The translations under genes were made by a program, and so were the position numbers. From NCBI GenBank assembly GCA_026120185.1, contig JANUWF010003367.1, forward strand, positions 434,001 to 498,000: a DNA stretch of 64,000 nucleotides, given 5' to 3'. How positions within the stretch are numbered: the first letter of the stretch is position 1; each line of letters opens with the position of its first letter. Of this stretch, positions 49,801-62,435 are shown piece after piece. Below the pieces are notes generated by a model, which had not been told where the DNA came from, did no database searches, and saw only the letters and a list, made by a program, of their open reading frames with translations. Source of the DNA: Voacanga thouarsii (taxonomy: Eukaryota > Streptophyta > Magnoliopsida > Gentianales > Apocynaceae).

Positions 49801-52096
49801 ATTTTTTTTTAATATAATTTAAAATATGTTTGTCTTCACTAATCTTCGAATGGGCATTCTTGAAAGGAGGTAGTAGAGATGATAATCTTGCTATATCCAT
49901 GCTTTCTGTCATAAAACCACTTGACTTATTTTCACTTTTACTCCCTGATGTTTGCTTTCCACATGCAACTGATAGTGTTTTCATTGTTAATATTTTTCAG
50001 CCAACTGAGCGCATCACTATTTTATCATCATACTACTATGGTAAGAATTTGACAACCAGACCGTATTCTTTTCCTTTCTCTTAGGTTTTAGCCACACTTT
50101 TGTATGCTATAGCTTAGGCTTCTATCCTACCTTCCTCTAGTGACATGTATGCTGAAGTTCAAAGGCTGTAATGCAACAAAAAATGCACTTTCACGATCAG
50201 CTACATTTGTCTATTCATGTAGATTTATTTACATGCAGATATTTTCTTGATGGCTGTGTTTTTCAGTTGACTTGCTTTGGATAGAATAACTACCATCTAG
50301 CTCAGTTTCTCTCTGTAAATGTTAGCTTAAAGTTTAAGTTCAATAAGTTTAGTAGATTCTGAGCATTTTGTAAATGAACAGCCTATTGAATAATTGAGTA
50401 TTATTCCTCTATGTTTTGTTAATTTCCCCACCTAGATGATTTGAGTGGACTTAATAACTGTCTCAGGTCCCAGGTGTATCAGTTTAGTCAAGTACTTCCC
50501 CCTTTTCTATGGTGAAATCACCATACACTCTTTGAAGGAAAGTTAGAAGGACATTTGAATAGGTGGTATTGCAATAAATATGCTATTCTCAAAATCAATA
50601 CATCGACAATGCATTCCAATTTGATACTAATTTGAAAGATAATTTTACCTGGAAGTTATTGTTAAGTGGCTCACTACCTGTGCTGCAAGGTCATATAGAT
50701 CACTGATTAACCATGCACTAAAGCAATATTAATGTGTTTTCTTTCTTTATGACAGTGCAAATCATGAGTTATATGCCTATGATCTTCAGTGAATGTTCTC
50801 AGTGAAAGTAAAATTCTTACAGTACCGCCAGTATCTTATGTCCAAGACATTATGGTTCATCTCTTTTCGATGTCTGGCTGGATAAACAACATAAGAAAAT
50901 TTCAGGATCAGTTGATAGATAACTCATTGCTCTGTATTGTTGTGAAGCTGCAAATTACTTGACAATAGGAGACAATTCATTATCTGGGCATATAAAGAGA
51001 TTTGAACTCTATATTCATGTGAAAACAAAAATTTGATTATCTTACCTATCTTCCTATTTTATTCTAACTAATTCTATGTGATATTATTGAACGCCCACAT
51101 CTCTTTCTCTCCCTTTGAATAGTTGAATGAGAATAAGAGTATGCGTTATCTCAATGAACTGTGTTAATTCTTTTGGCCCTTCGATCATGTTCCAAGCAGA
51201 GGGCCAAGTGTACTTTCAGAGTCTGTACAGACTTCCATACATATTCTTCCACCTTTTTCGCAAAAATTGGAGGATGAACAAGAGTATCTTATTTCAAGTT
51301 CAGTTCACCGGATCACACTGAAGAGAGCTTATTTCTTTTCACTGTTTTTGAATATCCTGGTTTCTTATAGTTCCACAGGAGTTGAGGACTGATTATTTGA
51401 AAAGATTCCTGGGGGTTACCATTTAGACAACTGGCTTATTTTCAGTGTATATTGAAGTGAACTGCCATTTACATTGCTGTTAGGAAAACGGTAGAAATGT
51501 TTATGCTCTCATTTTTGAGTGCTGATAATGTTAAGCTAAAAAAAAACACTAGCACTCAAGTGAGAGAAGTAGCAAAATTAACAAGAGCAGAATCTTGTTT
51601 TGAATTTTCCTCAAGTTCAGTGAATGGTGTATAACTGGAAGAATGGACGTAGACAATTTAACATGCACCTAAGGCTTTGTTGGTTCCCATGCTGTATCAG
51701 TAAGAAATTGTAAAAACCTTGCAGTGGAAATACATCAATCTCAAGGAAGCTCCATAAAGTATGATCAATTTGCATTCATCAACTTACTTGCATAAAGTAT
51801 ATTCCTGAAATTGGAATCTATATTCTTCCTCTTAATCATCATCATCAATTAACATCATGTTCTTTTATTCTTGCTGGCTGATGATTTTCATTTTATTGGT
51901 TTTCCTTTAGATACGGAAATGGAAACATGTGAACATGAGAGGTCGGTATTGAAAAGGAGGCTTGCTGTATCGGCAGTTGAAATAGAAAAACAGGTATTTC
52001 CCCAAATTTCACATAATTCAACAGACAGATATATGATCCACTCTTGAACAAAAGCTTGGCTAATGCATTTTACAGCGAATGAAGTGTTTTCCGTAA
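46808..52096 (+). CDS. CYP23: Secretory-pathway cyclophilin (peptidyl-prolyl isomerase), CYP23 type
   Basis: Eight exons join in frame: 46808-46933, 47941-48054, 48151-48299, 49287-49359, 49451-49540, 50001-50040, 51911-51993, 52076-52096, giving 231 residues. Every junction is GT-AG. I start at the second ATG (46808, purine at -3); an in-frame ATG at 46778 would add ten residues before the signal peptide. Residues 1-29 look like a signal peptide (hydrophobic ITVACVLACFFCWALGGAFA). The cyclophilin domain runs from about 39 to 196. The catalytic Arg is kept (FFR, R80), with F85 and Q88. The usual Trp, Gln and Phe of the pocket appear replaced by H150, S140 and S142. A charged C-terminal tail ends RMKCFP. 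Cyclophilins catalyse prolyl cis-trans isomerisation; the signal peptide suggests ER or secretory location. The domain layout and ending match Arabidopsis CYP23 as I recall it. Intron 6 is unusually long (1.87 kb). Confidence 0.95.
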
Positions 52097-54500
52097 TCCA
52101 TAAGCAATAATCAAGCAAGGCTACTATCAGGTAATTCTAATCTCTTCTGCTAGCTCAATGGTGGAAACTATGCTCTCTGCACATGTCTTACCTAGAGTAT
52201 ATGAGTATGGATGTCCTGATCATCACATGTTATCTAGTTTTGACTGTCAAATTTTGCTGAAATATCATACTTCTGTTGTATGCATTTAAGTGCTGCACAA
52301 AAGTCGTCCATATTCCATAAGTCTTGTCTGCAGAAAACTTCTATGCTTAGCCTGACATGCTCATGTGAAGCACATGCTGGCATGACATCTAAAGAACTTT
52401 ATCAGTTGCTGTAGGCGACAGTATTAGGCCTTGGCAATTGCCTTCTCAAACTTGTCTGCAATATGTCATCCAAAACTTTGTGGCAGTCCACTGTTAATCT
52501 TTGCACTTCAGTGTCTCAAAGCGCCATCTACTTTAGACTTCATTGTCTTTGATATGACAATACCCCTTGCTTGAAACCAAAAAACAAGAAAAAGAATGTC
52601 ATGTTGTTTTCATCTTTCTGTCTTTTGCAAGTAAAGTACATAGTCTGAAACCTGTTTGTTGCAGCCATCTCAAAACAGTTGCACATAAGTGTTGGTGCCT
52701 ATTATGAATGATGTCCTGAGGGTTGTGTTAACATACCTGCAGTTGCTTCTGATTTGTGTTGCTTGGGGATATGGGTTTCTTTATCATTAGTTGATTCATA
52801 TTTGAATTTGTATATGCCTGGAAATCATCTGTTTTCAGTATCTCCACTTTTGTAACCTTGCAACAATCTTGGGTGATTACCCCTCCCCCAAGTAAAGAAA
52901 AAGGAAGAATCTTTTGATCCAGGGTTATAAAAATTGCAGGTTTGAATGGTATAAGAACAACACCATTGCTTGTTTCTGTTTGCTTACCTAGACGAGCGGA
53001 CCTTCAAGTTTATTCTGAGTGTTGGCCAACCAGCATTTCTCTGATCTAGATTACATTTGTAGGCAGAACTCAGTCTGGTTTGCAGAGGTTTAATTACCAC
53101 TTTATAGAAGTCTGAAAAATTTCTGGTTTGATTTTTATTAGAAGTGGCTATAAAATAGAGAATATTTGAGGAAAAATAGCACGCGTATATGTCAGTTAAA
53201 CCTAATGGCATCGTGTTTGCTATGAGGCTCCTATTGTAACAAAATGATGGTCATACTTGCTCCATGCTTACTGTATGCCCTGGAAAGGCCTGATTTCAAT
53301 TTGGTCTTTGAACAAAATGGTGCGCATCTTTGTCCAAAAAAATTGTTTTCTGAGTTGCATTATCATTTGATTGATTGATGCTGTTCTCCAAATTTGTAGA
53401 AATTCAGCACGTAAGATTTATTACTATTACTGAGAAGTCATGCTCCTTTAGATGATAAAGGATCTATCTGTAGGGAAGAGTTTTAGACATTTTACCTTCA
53501 GAAGAAAGTTTTAAGCAGCTGATCAGATCAGATTATATTAAATCTACCAGCAGATACTAGGGGATGATATGATTTCAATGACGTGTTTGCCGGGGTGGTG
53601 TTTCTTATTACAGCAACGTATCCATAGGAAGTTAGATAATATTTTCATTCCCATCCGGTCAGTTGACTTAGAGGAGGAAAGATGAAAACCATCATGAATG
53701 AGACAATTAAAGTACTAGCTCTAAGAAGATTTGAGATCTGGAGTCAAGAACTGGGAAAGGGATCAAGCATCATGCAATGCAACTTCAAGCTGCATAACTT
53801 CTCACCAATTAAGCATCTGTTACAGCAAATGTTACTTGAAATTTTAACTGGTTGAATCACATTCCACCCTTGGAATGCTATATGTCCTTGATAGAATGAT
53901 AGAACCATCACCTTCGATGACTGCTATAACCAAGCTGTTGAAGATTGAAAAACGTTCATCTTCAAACAGATGCCCGGTTAACCAGATACATCTGGCATAG
54001 GCACGGATTTGGCCTGGAGAAGAAATGACAGGTGTGCAGGCCTGAAGGAGGAGGTAATGTTGATGAATTCTGTTTTCCACACACATGCCGCAAGTGTGGT
54101 TGCGAAATGTGGAACCTCAATTGCATAACATGCGGTGCCTTCTCTACTGAAAGCGAGTTTTATGTTTGTCTTCATCATTAGAAGGAAATTTCTTGTTCCA
54201 AAAAGCGACTGCAGTACATAAAGCAACTTGCTTAGTACTGTAACTATCTGTCTTATTACGCAGATCTGAACCTCAGACTTTTATCTCGATACCTCAGTCA
54301 AGATTCCGGGGCCCTTTTCGGTGCATCATTGTTTTTAGGTAATTTGTTTGTTTCCTGTCTGTATTGTATATGCTCTCATTTTGAAGTAAAGAAACTGATT
54401 GGTTCATAGTTTGGAGGCTAGTCTTGTCATTCCATGAATATCCATGATATCTTCCAGATTCATCTTAAAGACAATGAGAAATAATAAAACTTATGTAACT
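52097..54500 (+). other. Cyclophilin gene 3' region, possible untranslated introns
   Basis: Downstream of the stop codon the sequence keeps the composition of the gene's introns for about 2.3 kb. A good donor (ATCAG then GTAATT) lies at about 52131, and acceptor-like sites occur at about 52665 (TTTGTTGCAG), 52940 and 54262 (TATTACGCAG). AATAAA occurs near 54484. A spliced 3' untranslated region is possible but unproven. Frames here show no recognisable domain. Confidence 0.35.
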
Positions 54501-57500
54501 TAAGGAAAAGGTCCAATTCTTAGCAGCTTAAGATCTTCTAATCTTCTTTCTTGTGTACCCTTTTAACATGCTAAATCAGATATTGAAATTTTGCTTGTGG
54601 AGTTGTGAGGGATATAGTGAGTGAAGAAGTCTTTCTTTCTTTTTTATTCTTTTTTTAAATCACATTATTCTTACATATTTAATCCATTCAATACTTCTGA
54701 CCGTGAATTCCTTGAGTCAATGTCAGAGTGCTTCAGAAAACATGTTAGTTAGATCATCGCGAATCATCTAAAACAGTTGATATGATACTCCTAGTCCTAG
54801 TCTTGCCTCGATTGGAGAAACTGTTGGGACTGTTGAATTCGCAGGAGAGCATCTTAAAGATATGATATGATCTGTTTGTGGTGTTGCCGTTTGCAAGTTC
54901 TTGAGTATCCAAACGAAGTCGTCAGAAAACAAAGGACCACTAGAAATCTAGAAAATGAACAAACAACTTTATCTTCCTCGATTCACATACAAGTCATATC
55001 GATGCATGGCAGTTGTATGAACAAATTTTTGCTGTTGCAGTCATAGGATGCAGAAACAGGCTAACTACAGCCTCTAGAATTTCTGTCCCAACTTGTAAAG
55101 GGGAAACGGGCCACATGGTCGAAATACATGCATTGATCTGTAGAAGACTCTATCTAGGGGTATGGTGGTCCACCGTTGACAATGTGGGTGTATAGTTTTT
55201 ATTTCACTACATGGGTTGTTTGTTGGGTTCACTCTAGTTCAATGGCTTGGGAAATTTTTTTCAGAGACAAAAAGAGCAGTTGTCACATGAAGATCTTGAA
55301 GAAAACAGTTCTTTGTTATGCCCCCAAATCACTTCAAAACTCTTCCCAAGTATGGGCTTCCCTACTTATTCCAGAATTTTGCAACCTTATACCTATGGGG
55401 GCCCATTTCTTGCACCCCTTACACAGGCCTCCAATGCAAACTTTGACTGAAATGAATGGAATCTGAGGACACAGATATCAAAATTTATGCTTTGCAAGAA
55501 GTTACTCGTATGATCAACATATTTTTCTTGATATTGTTAAGGATTGAACTCCAAATTCATCGACCTGTAAATTGTACACGCAAATCTTGAGTCATGGACT
55601 GGTTGGGGGAGGACGGGGACATTTCTAGCATTCCTTTGGAGGCCTCGAACGCACACTTTGATGGTGTTTTGAAACTGTAGATGTTATGAACCTCGTGAAA
55701 GATGGACCGACCATGAAAACATTGATTGTCAAATTAGGAGGTATGCTGCAGCTTAAAAGGTCACGTGAGAGATGTCGGCAGATTAAAGAAAGAAAACATG
55801 GAGGCCTAACTAAGACCATGGAAATGGTTTTGTATGTTTAGGTTATGAGAATCAAGTGGTTCATGGGCATAGCGAATTGCATGCCCAAGGACAGGCTAAG
55901 TGGCTTGTCATGCCGTGGAAGAGACAATGATCATGGAAGAACCGATAAACTACGTGACTGACGGCTCCATTATTAACATCAACAAAAAACCTATGCACCT
56001 GATACCACGATTTTAGTGTCTCTAAGAACACCATTGCCATGAGGCCCATCAAGATTCATCACCAGCAGGAGAATTATATATGGATTGATTCTTCAATCCT
56101 TTATTATATTTTTCAACATTTATTGTTACCTAATCTTACACTTCTTCCACTGTTTGTAGCTTATTAATTAGCTACTTCAACTCCTGCTTCGAATCCTCTC
56201 CATCCCTCTCCCTCTGGATCATCTTGCATTTCTTTAGGTAAAATGATTATCAGTTTTGGCTTTTTACTAAAGAGAAGGTGGGCTCAAGATGAACAGCAAT
56301 GAGGGAGAGGATTTGCAGCGCTGGCCGTTAATTTAGCGAGCATATTGAAAAATACACGAAGATAGTGACTGCAGAGTGCACTCTCTATCGACATGTAAAG
56401 TCAAACTATGCATAATCTGATGTCTATGATTTTAAACTCATTAACAAGGAACTGATGATTAAACAAATTAGAGTTTGTCTAAACCTAGTAAAAGCACATG
56501 GAGATACTATGATTGCATGTTGATGATACTGAGGTCCGCCCAGAAAGATCGTCCGAGGGTTTTGTCCTTGGCATCTGAATGATAAAGAAATAATTCTTCC
56601 CCGGGACAAGAATAAAGAAGAAGAAGAAGAAGAGCCAAAGCCATTATTTCCCATAGTTAAGCTCATGTGACCAGCTTGTTCTAAATCTTTCAAAACTTAA
56701 TGTATTACAAGACAGGAATCCTTCCATTCTTAATTTCCCTCTGACAAATCAAAATTAAATACAGAAACCAACAAATCAATTTACAAAAACTGTTTGGTTA
56801 GGAAATGTCTAACTCGTTTTCGCAGGCAGGGATAGTGTGCTCTTGTGACCCATCTCTTTCTTGAAAGGATTGTTTCTTGATCAACCTTTCCGTACTTTTA
56901 TTTGATTCTTCTGATGGAGTGGATTTTATTTAAAGTATCCAAACAACTTGATCAAGTGGCAAACCGTACTATTAGTTGGATCAATCTAATGGGACAGCCA
57001 AGAATTTTCAAGAAACTTTAAAAAGTTTGCTGCAAACTGTGATGCTGGCTTGTGCAATACTGGATTAGACATATTCCAAACCCAGGATGGTGAAGGTGAC
57101 AACTGCCGACTGGATTGATTGGTTTACATGTAGTAATAGCCACAGGAAACAATCTAATCTTCACCTGCTTATAAAGGATGGAAAGCCCCACGACTCCATA
57201 GTAATTTTACTAAGGTCATAAGTAGTTGTTTCTTGTGAGATGAGACAGTAAGTTGGTTGATAAATATAATTTTTTTTAACCTGAATGAGATATTGTCTAT
57301 TGATAAGAACATTGTTAGCGTCTCTCTTCCAATACAAGAAGGGAAGGGAATCAAGATACTACCAAGTTCTCAAAACATGAATAATAAAAATTATATAAAA
57401 TAATAGAAAATACACTACACAAAAACAAACTAAGTACGTGCTGAATAAAATTAAAAAGACTAAACAAACACACAATATTCTTCTACACAACGCCTCCAAT

Positions 57501-59900
57501 GTTATCTTTGAACAGTTTCGGCAAGACAAATCTTGCTATTTTTTGTTCCCTGTATAGTAGATCAGCAATTTACAAGACCATAAGCGTATCAACACAGTCT
57601 TATTGAAAATGGCTTAGAGAATAAGGTGAAAGATTGAGGAGGAACCCAGGTCAAGTCTAGCTAGACATGGCTCTTTAAGGACAAAGGAGATTAGAAACGA
57701 ATTTGAAACGATTAATAAGAGAATTTATCAATAACTCATAGATCTTGTTAAAAAATACTAACGACAGAGATTATCGTAATTTGTGGACAAAAACAGATAA
57801 TAAAGTATACTCTAACTGCAATAATTAGTAAGGAAAGGAAAAGTAATTGACATTAGTTAATAAAAATAACCTAAAAATTTATGATTTGATTGACGTAAGT
57901 TATTCTAAAAAAGGTGACATATGAATATAGGCTAAAAGGCATACTACTAACTTGAGCTCTTGGAGAGCCTTGGATTCTAAAAGTTAACAGCAACTTGTAT
58001 TGACCAAGAGGCATGCATTTTTCTAAATCGAGTATTGATGATTGGCTTTGCAATGATCATGAGGATAAATATAAACGTGATCAAGAACGATTACAGGCTA
58101 ACATAAAGGGGCCTCGTGATAAATACCACTCAATTATTAGTTTGTCTCACAAAAGAACTTTTGTTGGCTGTCTTGATGTTTTAAGGTGACGGTTTCCCCT
58201 TTTAGAAAGCGATAAGTTTAGTCCACAGCCTAGATTCCAGTGTGTGCTTTCACATTAAACTGGAAATCTTAGGATCCAAAATTTCCATTTTCCCCCCTCT
58301 TATTCTATGATATGTTCTCACTTTATTATGATCATATATACTTTATCAGAAAAAGATGATATCTGTGTTAATAAGTAATTCTCTTTATAATGAAATAAAT
58401 CTCAAGAATTGATTTTCACTAAAAAAAAAAAAAAAGCCACATGTATCACTTTTGTAAAATAATATACAACTTAGAGGTAACCAACAAGTTGGTATAGTAT
58501 TATCTATAAATATTAGTCATAAATTTCTATACATCTTCTCAAATAATTTAATGGATCCCTTGATAAATAGTAACTCTTCTATATATAGTACCTTTACGCT
58601 TCCAAAAGCTGTAATAATAATAATAACAACACATACATACCTTTTTATTAACAAATGAAAATATGTTGCTATGCATGTGGGACTAACACATTGCTGACTA
58701 AGAAGTATGTCAAATCTAAACATAGCATCACGCAAAGCTTCTTTGGCTTCTTAGGTTGAGTTTAACTGTTACCAATAAAGGGTAACAACATTTTGGAAGA
58801 AAGGTTAAAATCTAGGGACTTTATTTACAAGTCCAATAGTACATTAATCAAAGTTTTGATATTATATAAATTTACATTATTATAGTTTATAAATTATTTT
58901 TTCTTGAAATAAATTACAAAATATTTATTCCTAATATGTGTTTTTCATGTTAGTAGTTGAAATATACACCTCCATCATGATTTGATGATATAAAGAGTTC
59001 AGTAATAGTTTATAAATTGATTTTGTATGAAATAACAGATTAAGTAGTTATCTCTGATATGTTATTTTCACATTGATAATTGAATCCCACATCATCATCA
59101 TGACTTGATGATTGGGAGATTTCACTTCACTTGTCTCTTTCTTCTTTCTTTTCCCTCAGAAATATATTCTCATTTCAAACTGGTACAGCATTTGAGATCC
59201 CCATACTCTTCACTTACAATGCATAGGTTTATGTTTACTTGTATATAACCAGGGAGGGGTTGATTTGTCTTGATCGGAAGAGAGAAGTAAAGTTTAAACT
59301 CTCCAATTCTTGTCCATTAATTTTAGTCCACAGACCTCCACCAGGAATCTCGCCGGAAAAAAGTGCGACATATTCCCATCACGTGCGGCCATGTAATGCC
59401 CCGATCGATGTGAAAACAAATATTACAGTTTTTCACTAAGTAATCTCAAGATTCTCAAGATTAGTAACATTCTTGGTAGCAGACAAAATCAAGAACCCTT
59501 TTTTATTCATCTTCTCTTCTAGTGAACTGAGATTGTGACTTTGAGAGATGAGCAAATAAGCTGAGAACTCAAAGCATCGAAAGCAAGAACCATGACGACA
59601 AAGTCTCTGTTTCCATCGCCACCCACTCACGAATCTTTAAGTCCTTCACTCTACTACTACTGTAACTAAGCTTACTTCCCTATCCAAAGACACGAGTTTT
59701 CACATATTCTTCTCTTAGACACTGTGTTGCCGAGGATTCGGGTCAATATTTGCAGAAATTACTAGTTACCACGTGTTTGATGGAGACTATGATTTTGGGT
59801 TTTGGCTAACAGTTATGATTTCCAAACTCAGTCAGTGGTCAACAATGCAATGCTAGGCTCTAGCATCTACCCGCTCGGTAAATGTCAAAAAAAGATAAAT
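54500..59900. other. Intergenic region without a recognised gene
   Basis: Many short frames occur on both strands between 55.0 and 56.7 kb, but none has a recognised domain or continuity across plausible splice sites. A GAA-rich tract (56611-56632) is present. The 57.3-59.2 kb part is AT-rich. I looked for microRNA hairpins and tRNA genes and recognised none. Confidence 0.45.
59380..59775. promoter_or_regulatory. G-box and BRRE-like motifs upstream of the HLH gene
   Basis: A CACGTG at 59380 overlaps CGTGCG (59382-59387), which fits the brassinosteroid response element consensus CGTG(T/C)G. A second CACGTG is at 59770. They lie 1.1 and 0.75 kb before the start codon. PRE-family genes are known brassinosteroid targets of BZR1, so the motifs are plausible, but use is not shown. 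Confidence 0.4.
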
Positions 59901-60204
59901 TTGTTTTCATAAGATAAGATAATCAAATTTATGTCGATAAAATTTTATTAATTAAATTATCATTTGAACAAAGTTAATTTTTATACCGGAACAACGCTTA
60001 TATTTAAGTGACAAAAGATAATAAGATAACGTGGGCTTGCGTGCTCATACTGACACAAAGAGGCCCGCAACGTTGGCTGATGCACAAGCAAATTTGTTAA
60101 CCCACTTGAGTCTAACCCCAGTTCGGGGACACAAAGAGAAGGACAGTATGGCTCTCTCCTTCCTTGATTGATTCCTTCACCTCAGTCCTCTCTCTTGAAA
60201 AATC

Positions 60205-60212
60205 TATTTAAA
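60205..60212 (+). promoter_or_regulatory. Possible TATA box of the HLH gene
   Basis: TATTTAAA (within CTATTTAAAAAC) about 310 bp before the start codon. It would place transcription start near 60238 and give a CT-rich leader of about 275 nt. The motif is imperfect. Confidence 0.45.
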
Positions 60213-60515
60213 AACAAGTCTAGCCCACTGCTTTCATCCATGCATTTGTCTTCATCACTTCCCACACTACTTCCTTTACTTGTCTCTCTCTCACTCTCTT
60301 TCTCTCTCCTTCAATTTTTAGCTCTTAATGCCTCCCTTATCTCTCTGTCCATAACTTGTCTCTCACAGTAACCTTCCTCCGCCCTTTTAAGTGGCAGCTC
60401 CCTCATTCACTCGCAACACAAGGCATTCAAGAAAATACTTACTAGTTTTCTTCTCTGACAGAGTCCTGCGGGTTTTTTCTTCATCAATCTCTTCCCCATT
60501 TACTAATTCCTGACA

Positions 60516-61147
60516 ATGTCTAGCCGAAGATCACGTTCCAGGCAGTCAGGAGTGTCCAGGATAACTGATGACCAGATCGCCGATCTCGTGTCCAAGTTGC
60601 AACAACTTATTCCTGAGATTCGAGGAAGGCGTTCGGACAAGGTATAATATAGTTTGGTCTTTCCTCACCTCTCTTAATTCCTCCCAAGTCATACATTTTT
60701 TTGTGTGGCCTTCGTTTTCTTTTTTTAAGATAAGTTGGGTCGTGCTCATATGCCCCCATGACCATGAGTGATGACCACAGCCTCATTTATTGTTGTGGTG
60801 CTCTCCCCTAGCTGCAGAAGATTGCTATATATGTGGGACTCCCATGTTCCCTATAGATATATATAAGTTTAACTTCTTGGCATGTTACTCATTTTCACAC
60901 ACACACATACACCCTAACATTATCCTGCAATGCAGCATCATGCTACCCTTTTGGACACTCATTTTTGGTGATTTTGAACTTGCTTTTTTTCCAGGTCTCT
61001 GCTTCAAAAGTCTTGCAGGAAACTTGCAACTATATCAGAAGCTTACACAGAGAAGTTGATGACCTAAGTGATCGATTATCGCAACTCTTAGAATCAACAG
61101 ACGCTGACAGTGCCCAAGCAGCCATAATTAGAAGCTTACTGATGTGA
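60516..61147 (+). CDS. Atypical (non-DNA-binding) HLH protein, PRE/KIDARI class
   Basis: Two exons, 60516-60641 and 60995-61147, join in frame between K42 and V43 (donor AAG then GTATAA; acceptor TTTTTTCCAG) and encode 92 residues, the usual length for this family. The N-terminus is Ser/Arg-rich ([12 protein letters not shown]). Helix 1 is [20 protein letters not shown], the loop contains [12 protein letters not shown], and helix 2 is [20 protein letters not shown] followed by DRLSQLL. The basic region needed to contact E-boxes is absent. It ends [12 protein letters not shown] proteins dimerise with other HLH proteins (IBH1 and HFR1 are known partners) and relieve growth repression downstream of brassinosteroid, gibberellin and light signals. 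Position next to CYP23 suggests the KIDARI/PRE6 orthologue, but paralogues are too alike to assign by eye, so the symbol is left blank. Confidence 0.93.
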
Positions 61148-61699
61148 TAGAAGAAGGAAGGAACCCGTTAGCTTCTCTTTGTACTAGATAGTATATTTCC
61201 TTTCTTGTTACTTCTGCTCTAGGGTTTGGTCACTAGGCCAACATCGGAGTACTTAGCTTTGGCTCCATAATATCTCCCTCTCTCTCCATCTTTATATATA
61301 TTCTTGCGTAGATTTTGCATAGACAAGTATAATAAAAGTACTTGCACCTAATGACCTACTGGCTAGTGTTCTTTTCTAATTGATTCCAAACTTTGGAGTA
61401 GGCAATTCTATATCGAGTTATCGTTTCGTTTTTATTCCTATGCTTCGATATGAATATATAACACTGTTTAATATTATTTCAATTAATTCTATCCTTGATT
61501 GTGACTATTCTTTGGCATTTAATTTTGAGCTTCATATTTGTTGTATTTTTCCCACGCAAGTAGGTCACAGCGTCCTTTTACTGTTGCAATATTTGCATTT
61601 TTCTAATATTTTTGTTGCATGGACTATTACTGCGCGTGATTGCGACTCCTGTTTTCAATGGCTGTCGTTGTTTCCAGCTCGATTCAAACTCTAGGTTAA

Positions 61700-62004
61700 T
61701 ATTCTGTGCGTTGTACGAATTATAATGTTATTAAATTTAATGTATTAATATTAAATATATATTATTAATTAATTTGTTTAATTATTTAATTAGTTAAAAT
61801 TTTAAAATAAATTTAGATAATATTCAAAGAATCATACATTTCAATGTATTAATATTAAATACATATATTTTATTAGTTAATTTAATTAATTAAGATTTTA
61901 AATGAATTCAAATATAATTTTTCTTTTTCTTTTAAAAAAATTTATTTAACCACGTGTCACCTTATGATACTTCCACGTATCATAATAATATGCTTCATTT
62001 TTTA

Positions 62005-62051
<47 letters not shown>

Positions 62052-62400
62052 TTCCACTCATTTCGTCGACTGCTTGCAATGTAACAACAAACAAAGAAAA
62101 AGCATTGAAAACAGAAACCATTTTTGAAGAAAATAAAATAAGTAATTAAAGTAGATTTGATCAATTATTTACTGGATTTTTTCTAAATAAATAATTCCAA
62201 CATTTGGTTTGATTTGGACCTGGATATAGGCATAGGTCAACCCTCAACAGTCAACATGTCACCGTAAGAATCAAACCTATTATACATTTGCTACAGAAAA
62301 CTCACATGTAAGCAAACAGAAGGAATCTAACAATATGTATTTGTGCACAGATGAAATCTATTGATTTCTTCTAGTATATAAGTTTATTATATATACGTAC
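61700..62400. other. AT-rich spacer between the HLH gene and the CACTA element
   Basis: AT-rich with direct repeats (TTTAATGTATTAATATTAAAT-type sequence near 61738 and 61840), an AT microsatellite at 62007-62047 and a CACGTG at 61951. No gene is visible. Confidence 0.5.
62007..62047. repeat. TA dinucleotide microsatellite
   Basis: About 20 TA units in non-coding DNA 0.9 kb after the HLH gene. Confidence 0.92.
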
Positions 62401-62435
62401 AGAAGAATCTCACTACAAAAAAAAAAAAAAAAAAT

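Noticed and set aside
55000..56700. Dense short frames on both strands suggesting a gene or pseudogene
   Set aside because: No frame carries a recognised domain and none link up through plausible splice sites.
60168..60371. 67-codon plus-strand frame before the HLH gene, hydrophobic like a signal peptide
   Set aside because: It reads the CT-rich leader (Ser/Leu codons). I mention its ATG only as a possible upstream ORF.
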